Of a stretch of DNA of 28,088 nucleotides, positions 24,959-28,088 are shown one piece after another. Origin of the DNA: Candidatus Tectimicrobiota bacterium (GTDB lineage Bacteria > JACPSX01); contig JACPSX010000219.1 of NCBI GenBank assembly GCA_016193065.1, positions 1-28,088 of the forward strand, written 5' to 3'. Below the pieces are notes generated by a model. That model was not told the origin of the DNA. It did not search any database and was given only the letters and a program-made list of their open reading frames with translations. Every line of letters starts with the position of its first letter. Position 1 is the stretch's first letter. Both the position numbers and the translations under genes were made by a program.

Positions 24959-26095
24959 CTACTTGCGGATCAACAAGCGACCGATTTCTTGCTCCCAGGC
25001 TTGCGCTTCCGGGGTGGACATGAAGCGCAGGCGCTCCGGAGTCCAGAACCAGGGCCGTACTCCATTCCACTCCGGCCCCAGGTCAAAGAGGGATTGGCCT
25101 CGATAATAAAAGTTGGGGTTGCTGCCAATCTCCTGCCAGATCTTCAAGGCATCGGGGCCAGCCAGGAAAGCAGCCAGCAGCCTTGCCGCATTGGGATGAC
25201 GCGCATTTCTCCTCACCGCGACGATGCGCAGGCCCAGGTTGGCGGTATCCAACGGCCTGAACCCCACGGCCATGCCCCGCGCCTTGACCTGACCGGCATA
25301 GATTTCGCTGATCAGAGCCACCAGGGGATACTCTCCCAAGGTAAAGCGGGTAATCGCAGTGGGCCATTCGCTCACCACGGCCCCGTTCTTCATAATCGCC
25401 TCCACCCCCGAGAGGCTCGCCTGCCGACCCATAGGAATCGCCAGGGTCATCCACGTCGAGGTGTAAGGGGGAATCAGGATCTTTCCTCGCCACTTGGGAT
25501 TGGCCAGATCTTTCAAGCTTGCCGGAGCTTCCTCGGGACGGATCACCTTGGAGTTGTACAGGAGACCCACAAACGCCGTGTTCACCACAAGACCCGAGCC
25601 CTCATAGACCACGCTCTCCGGAGGAGTCCCGGGAGGAAGCAAGGGTCCCCAGTCCACGCGCTCGACGGCCCCAGCTTCGGCCAAATCAAATATATGAGTT
25701 TCCGCACCGGTGATAAGATCGAAGCTTGGAGGGACCCCAGCCTTGTGCTCCGTGAGAGCTTGCGCCTGGATTCTCGGAAAACTCCTGGTGGGGGAATTAT
25801 TGATTTTCAGATCGACACCGTATTTTTTCCGGACGGCTTCTTGAACCGCCGCTACTCCCCGGGGGGTGAGTGAGGATTGCAGCGTTGCATCCACAACTCC
25901 TTCTCGTTTGGCCCCCTCAATGACACGGGTGAGTGAGTCTGCAGATGAGGTCCCTCCCGGCGAAGCGGCCGCAACTCTGTCTGTCTTCTGTGCCGCCACC
26001 GCCGCCGGATGCAGCAAAACGCCGGCGCACAAAATCCATACGGCCACGAGGAACAGCGTACATGCCAGGCACCCGGCACTGATTCGACGGACCAT
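24959..26095 (-). CDS. ABC transporter substrate-binding protein (SBP-B2)
   Basis: Periplasmic binding protein of 378 residues from ATG 26095, which follows GGAGGAGG at five bases; an in-frame start at 26131 has no such site. The signal peptide is long (CLACTLFLVAVWILCAGVLL), cleaved probably after AVAA before QKTDRV. Blocks are EGAKREGVVDATLQSSLTPR, YGVDLKINNSPTRSFPRIQA, GAVERVDWGPLLPPGTPPES, FVGLLYNSKVIRPEEAPASL and ARHPNAARLLAAFLAGPDAL. It is the paralog of SBP-B1 (23552-24664). The tyrosine-pair region reads LISEIYAGQVKARG. It lies downstream of the LLM remnant and SBP-A2. Confidence 0.93.
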   Translation of the reverse strand: MVRRISAGCLACTLFLVAVWILCAGVLLHPAAVAAQKTDRVAAASPGGTSSADSLTRVIEGAKREGVVDATLQSSLTPRGVAAVQEAVRKKYGVDLKINNSPTRSFPRIQAQALTEHKAGVPPSFDLITGAETHIFDLAEAGAVERVDWGPLLPPGTPPESVVYEGSGLVVNTAFVGLLYNSKVIRPEEAPASLKDLANPKWRGKILIPPYTSTWMTLAIPMGRQASLSGVEAIMKNGAVVSEWPTAITRFTLGEYPLVALISEIYAGQVKARGMAVGFRPLDTANLGLRIVAVRRNARHPNAARLLAAFLAGPDALKIWQEIGSNPNFYYRGQSLFDLGPEWNGVRPWFWTPERLRFMSTPEAQAWEQEIGRLLIRK

Positions 26096-26173
26096 GATTT
26101 CCTCCTCCCTTTTTTCCTTACTCGATCCCACGGCCTTCCGAGGAGATCCGAGATGGGGAAAGCAGTGGACATC

Positions 26174-26287
26174 CTACATGCAAGGGAGAACCGTCTTCTC
26201 CAGCCGATCCACCTGGGTTTTGATGTCGAAAGTGTGGAAGTAGAGAACGATTCTTTCGGCACCGTAACCCCAGAAGCAATGCAGTTT
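26174..26287 (-). pseudogene. C-terminal remnant of an LLM-class oxidoreductase gene
   Basis: Thirty-seven codons ending in TAG (26174) read KLHCFWGYGAERIVLYFHTF then DIKTQVDRLEKTVLPCM. This matches the end of the LLM proteins of the window, for example ELWALGPERIVFYIHSVD and ATQLKRIEKEILPKI at 8450-9439. The resemblance stops abruptly upstream, at about 26290, and no start codon or flavin-binding part is present before the stop of SBP-A2 at 26372. The remnant belongs to the subgroup of 8450, 11053 and 16315, not to the LLM gene just upstream. The remaining bases of 26096-26371 hold nothing else I recognise except a perfect palindrome AGGATTCGAATCCT. Confidence 0.7.
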
Positions 26288-26371
26288 CCATTCTCGCTCA
26301 CTCTTGCTCAGGCGACAGTGCCAGAAGGATTCGAATCCTCTCCTCCCGCTCTCTCAGGGAGAGGAGGCACT

Positions 26372-27451
26372 TCACTGTCCCTGCAAGATTCTGGACACTT
26401 CTTTTCTCAGGTCGTCCGCCGCCTTGGTACCCTGGAATTCGAAGGCGCCCGGCCAATGGGACCAGCTGAACGTCTTGAGGCCTGCTTTCTGGGCCTCCTG
26501 AGCCAATTTATGGTCGTAGGAATCCGAATAGAAAGAGTTCCCGTTGCCAATCTCGTTCTCCCAGATCCGGTGAGCTTCCGGCCCGGACATGTAGGCGATC
26601 AGCAGCTTGGCCGCATTGGGATGCCTGGCTCCTTTGCGGACTCCGAGTTGATGAATCGTCGCGTAGGCAAAATCCAGACTCTTGAAGCGGACCGGAATCC
26701 CCTTTTTCACAGCCTGCTCATAGAACGCCGAAGTGATCAGGATCAGGGGATACTCTCCCACTGTAAACCGGCGGAACGCGGAGGGGTAAGTATCCACCAC
26801 GGCTCCATTGTTCATCAGAGCCTTCAAGTCGGACAGAATTCGGGCCTTGTCGTAGACGAGCGAGTAGGCGGTGTAGAGGTCCGTGTAAGGAAAAATGACG
26901 AACTTGCCCTTCCATTTCGGCTTTCCCAGATCGCTCAGTGAATTTGGCACGTCCTGAGGAGAGACCACCCGGGGGTTATAGAGCAGTCCCACATGCCCCG
27001 TGTAAATGGCCACGCTTTGCCCACTAAACTGCACGACCTCCGCAGGTGTTCCTTCCGGCAGCAGGGAGGCCCAATCAACTTTCTCCAGGATTCCCTCCCG
27101 GACGGCACCATATATGGTGCTGTCCGAGGAGACATGGATATCGTAGGAAGGAGTCACCCTGGCCCGGAACTCGGAAATCGCCTGAGCGGTCAACTGGGGG
27201 TAATTGCTGGTCGGAGCATAATTAATTTTCAAATTGACCCCGTACCTTGCAGCGATCCCCTTTTCCACCTTATTGGCTCCTTCGGGAGTAAGGCTCGCGG
27301 GGAGAACAGCATCCACCACCCCCTCTTTTTTTGCCCCCTCAAGCACTCTGGTCAGCGCCTCACTGGCAGCCCAAGACCCAGTCGTAAGCACCAGAACCCA
27401 GAGGCTCGTCACGAGCCCGCCGGCCACAACACTCCACTGCTCTCTCCTCAT
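26372..27451 (-). CDS. ABC transporter substrate-binding protein (SBP-A2)
   Basis: Periplasmic binding protein of 359 residues with GGAGG eight bases before the ATG at 27451. The signal peptide VVAGGLVTSLWVLVLTTGSW is probably cleaved before ASEALTRV. It aligns with SBP-A1 along its whole mature length: EGAKKEGVVDAVLPASLTPE, GVNLKINYAPTSNYPQLTAQ, HVGLLYNPRVVSPQ, GKPKWKGKFVIFPYTDLY, HPNAAKLLIAYMSGPEAHRI. The signal peptides, in contrast, are quite different. The tyrosine-pair region is LITSAFYEQAVKKG. It lies 100 bp downstream of an LLM gene related to the one upstream of SBP-C and SBP-A1, which supports duplication of an LLM/SBP-A unit. Confidence 0.94.
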   Translation of the reverse strand: MRREQWSVVAGGLVTSLWVLVLTTGSWAASEALTRVLEGAKKEGVVDAVLPASLTPEGANKVEKGIAARYGVNLKINYAPTSNYPQLTAQAISEFRARVTPSYDIHVSSDSTIYGAVREGILEKVDWASLLPEGTPAEVVQFSGQSVAIYTGHVGLLYNPRVVSPQDVPNSLSDLGKPKWKGKFVIFPYTDLYTAYSLVYDKARILSDLKALMNNGAVVDTYPSAFRRFTVGEYPLILITSAFYEQAVKKGIPVRFKSLDFAYATIHQLGVRKGARHPNAAKLLIAYMSGPEAHRIWENEIGNGNSFYSDSYDHKLAQEAQKAGLKTFSWSHWPGAFEFQGTKAADDLRKEVSRILQGQ

Positions 27452-27550
27452 CTGAGCATCCTCCCTAACATGAAAAGAATTTTTGATCTCATGAGTTCCT
27501 CCCCCTTCTACGGGCCGCTGCTTAGGAAGGAACTTTGCCCTGCAATAGCT

Positions 27551-28088
27551 TCACAAGCCCAGCAAAGGCCGAACTTCATTGTGAAACCGCTCCAGTTGCT
27601 GCACGGGGTCCAGGGAAGCAAACATGATGATGATTCGCTTTAGCGCCGGCACCACCTTCTTGAACCCGATCCAGCGATTGATAACCTCCGCTACCTCCTC
27701 CGCAGGGCCGTAACAGCCGCTCGCCTTCTGGGATTCGAAAGATGGATTCCCCTGGAGCTGATAGAAGCCCTTGCGGACCCTCGTGTTGTAGAAGCGCTGG
27801 GCTTCGCTGAGCGCCTTGTTGCGGTCGCCATCAATGTTGAACTGGCCGTAGCTGGTCTGCGTCAGATCAAACTCCTCATCTTTCAGGGAACGCCCCTCTT
27901 TGCGGGCTGCTTCCTTAAGAAGTTCCATCCCTTCCCGGCAGACCTCCAGGTCAGGCCTTCCTCCGGGTATCCAACCCGTGGCGAACCGGACCGTCCGCCG
28001 GATCCCCCGCTGGTTCCATCCTCCCTTGCGGTCGCTTCCCGGAGCGCCCTGCTGGATGTTCGTATAGAGACCCCCCATCAGAATCCCG
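27551..28088 (-). CDS. LLM-class flavin-dependent oxidoreductase, N-terminus beyond window
   Basis: C-terminal part, about 179 residues, of a luciferase-like flavin oxidoreductase. The frame is open through the right edge of the window, so the ATG at 28078 is internal: the preceding codons (GIL) and the following MGGLYTNIQQGAPGSDRKGG align with the middle of the protein at 22508-23530. It keeps the RGAPGA-type insertion (here QGAPGS), then RFATGWIPGGRPDLEVCREG, FNIDGDRNKALSEAQRFYNT and the end MFASLDPVQQLERFHNEVRP. About 165 residues with the flavin-binding GRFILGVGIG region are outside. It is followed by SBP-A2. Confidence 0.9.
   Translation of the reverse strand, partial: GILMGGLYTNIQQGAPGSDRKGGWNQRGIRRTVRFATGWIPGGRPDLEVCREGMELLKEAARKEGRSLKDEEFDLTQTSYGQFNIDGDRNKALSEAQRFYNTRVRKGFYQLQGNPSFESQKASGCYGPAEEVAEVINRWIGFKKVVPALKRIIIMFASLDPVQQLERFHNEVRPLLGL

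Noticed and set aside
26325-26350. AGGATTCGAATCCT, resembling a tRNA T-arm (possible tRNA or attachment-site fragment)
   Set aside because: It is a perfect palindrome, so it fits both strands, but the closing pair of the T-loop would be A-C, and no acceptor stem, anticodon arm or D-arm can be built around it.
1-28088. CRISPR array, transposase, integrase or phage genes
   Set aside because: I found no regularly spaced direct repeats and no such protein motifs on either strand.

Overview
Every gene I can support in this 28 kb lies on the minus strand, so transcription runs from right to left. The window is about 59% GC by eye and uses strong AGGAGG-type ribosome binding sites. I see no rRNA, tRNA, CRISPR array, insertion sequence or recognisable regulator. 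The gene content is many FbpA-like ABC binding proteins, fused two-domain ABC permeases, luciferase-like (LLM) flavin oxidoreductases, UbiD-family decarboxylases, a GlmL/MutL protein and a TAXI-type binding protein. This mix is typical of metabolically broad uncultivated soil or subsurface lineages (Rokubacteria, Methylomirabilota, Tectomicrobia, 'Deltaproteobacteria' sensu lato). The lineage is an inference from gene content, not from a marker gene.

Right part (28088 to about 17300): an array of binding-protein and LLM genes. In transcription order: LLM (partial at the window edge), binding protein A2, a 37-residue LLM remnant, binding protein B2, a repeat and a good sigma70-like promoter, binding protein B1, LLM, binding protein C, binding protein A1, LLM, and a two-domain permease. 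A1/A2, B1/B2 and the LLMs at 22508 and 27551 are paralogous pairs, so this part grew by segmental duplication.

Middle (17300 to about 8390): LLM, ABC ATPase, a binding-protein gene reduced to its signal peptide and last ~55 residues, a palindromic repeat tract, a UbiD-family gene with an internal deletion and frameshift, binding protein D, then two LLM genes about 90% identical in protein sequence that flank a GlmL-like ASKHA protein.

Left part (8390 to 1): a TAXI-family binding protein without a visible signal peptide, then a compact importer operon (binding protein E, two-domain permease, ATPase, the last two overlapping by ATGA). Next come a frameshifted C-terminal UbiD remnant, another two-domain permease with its own possible promoter, and a second copy of binding protein D that runs off the left edge.

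Taken together the region looks like an expanding and partly decaying set of small-molecule uptake and oxidation cassettes. Periplasmic binding proteins deliver an unknown ligand to a few shared permease/ATPase pairs, and cytoplasmic flavin enzymes (LLM, formerly UbiD) would modify it. The binding proteins resemble ferric-iron binding proteins overall, but in the region where FbpA has its adjacent tyrosine pair I see no such pair, so an organic ligand is more likely than Fe3+. The substrate is unknown. Four gene remnants show that modules are being lost as well as copied.
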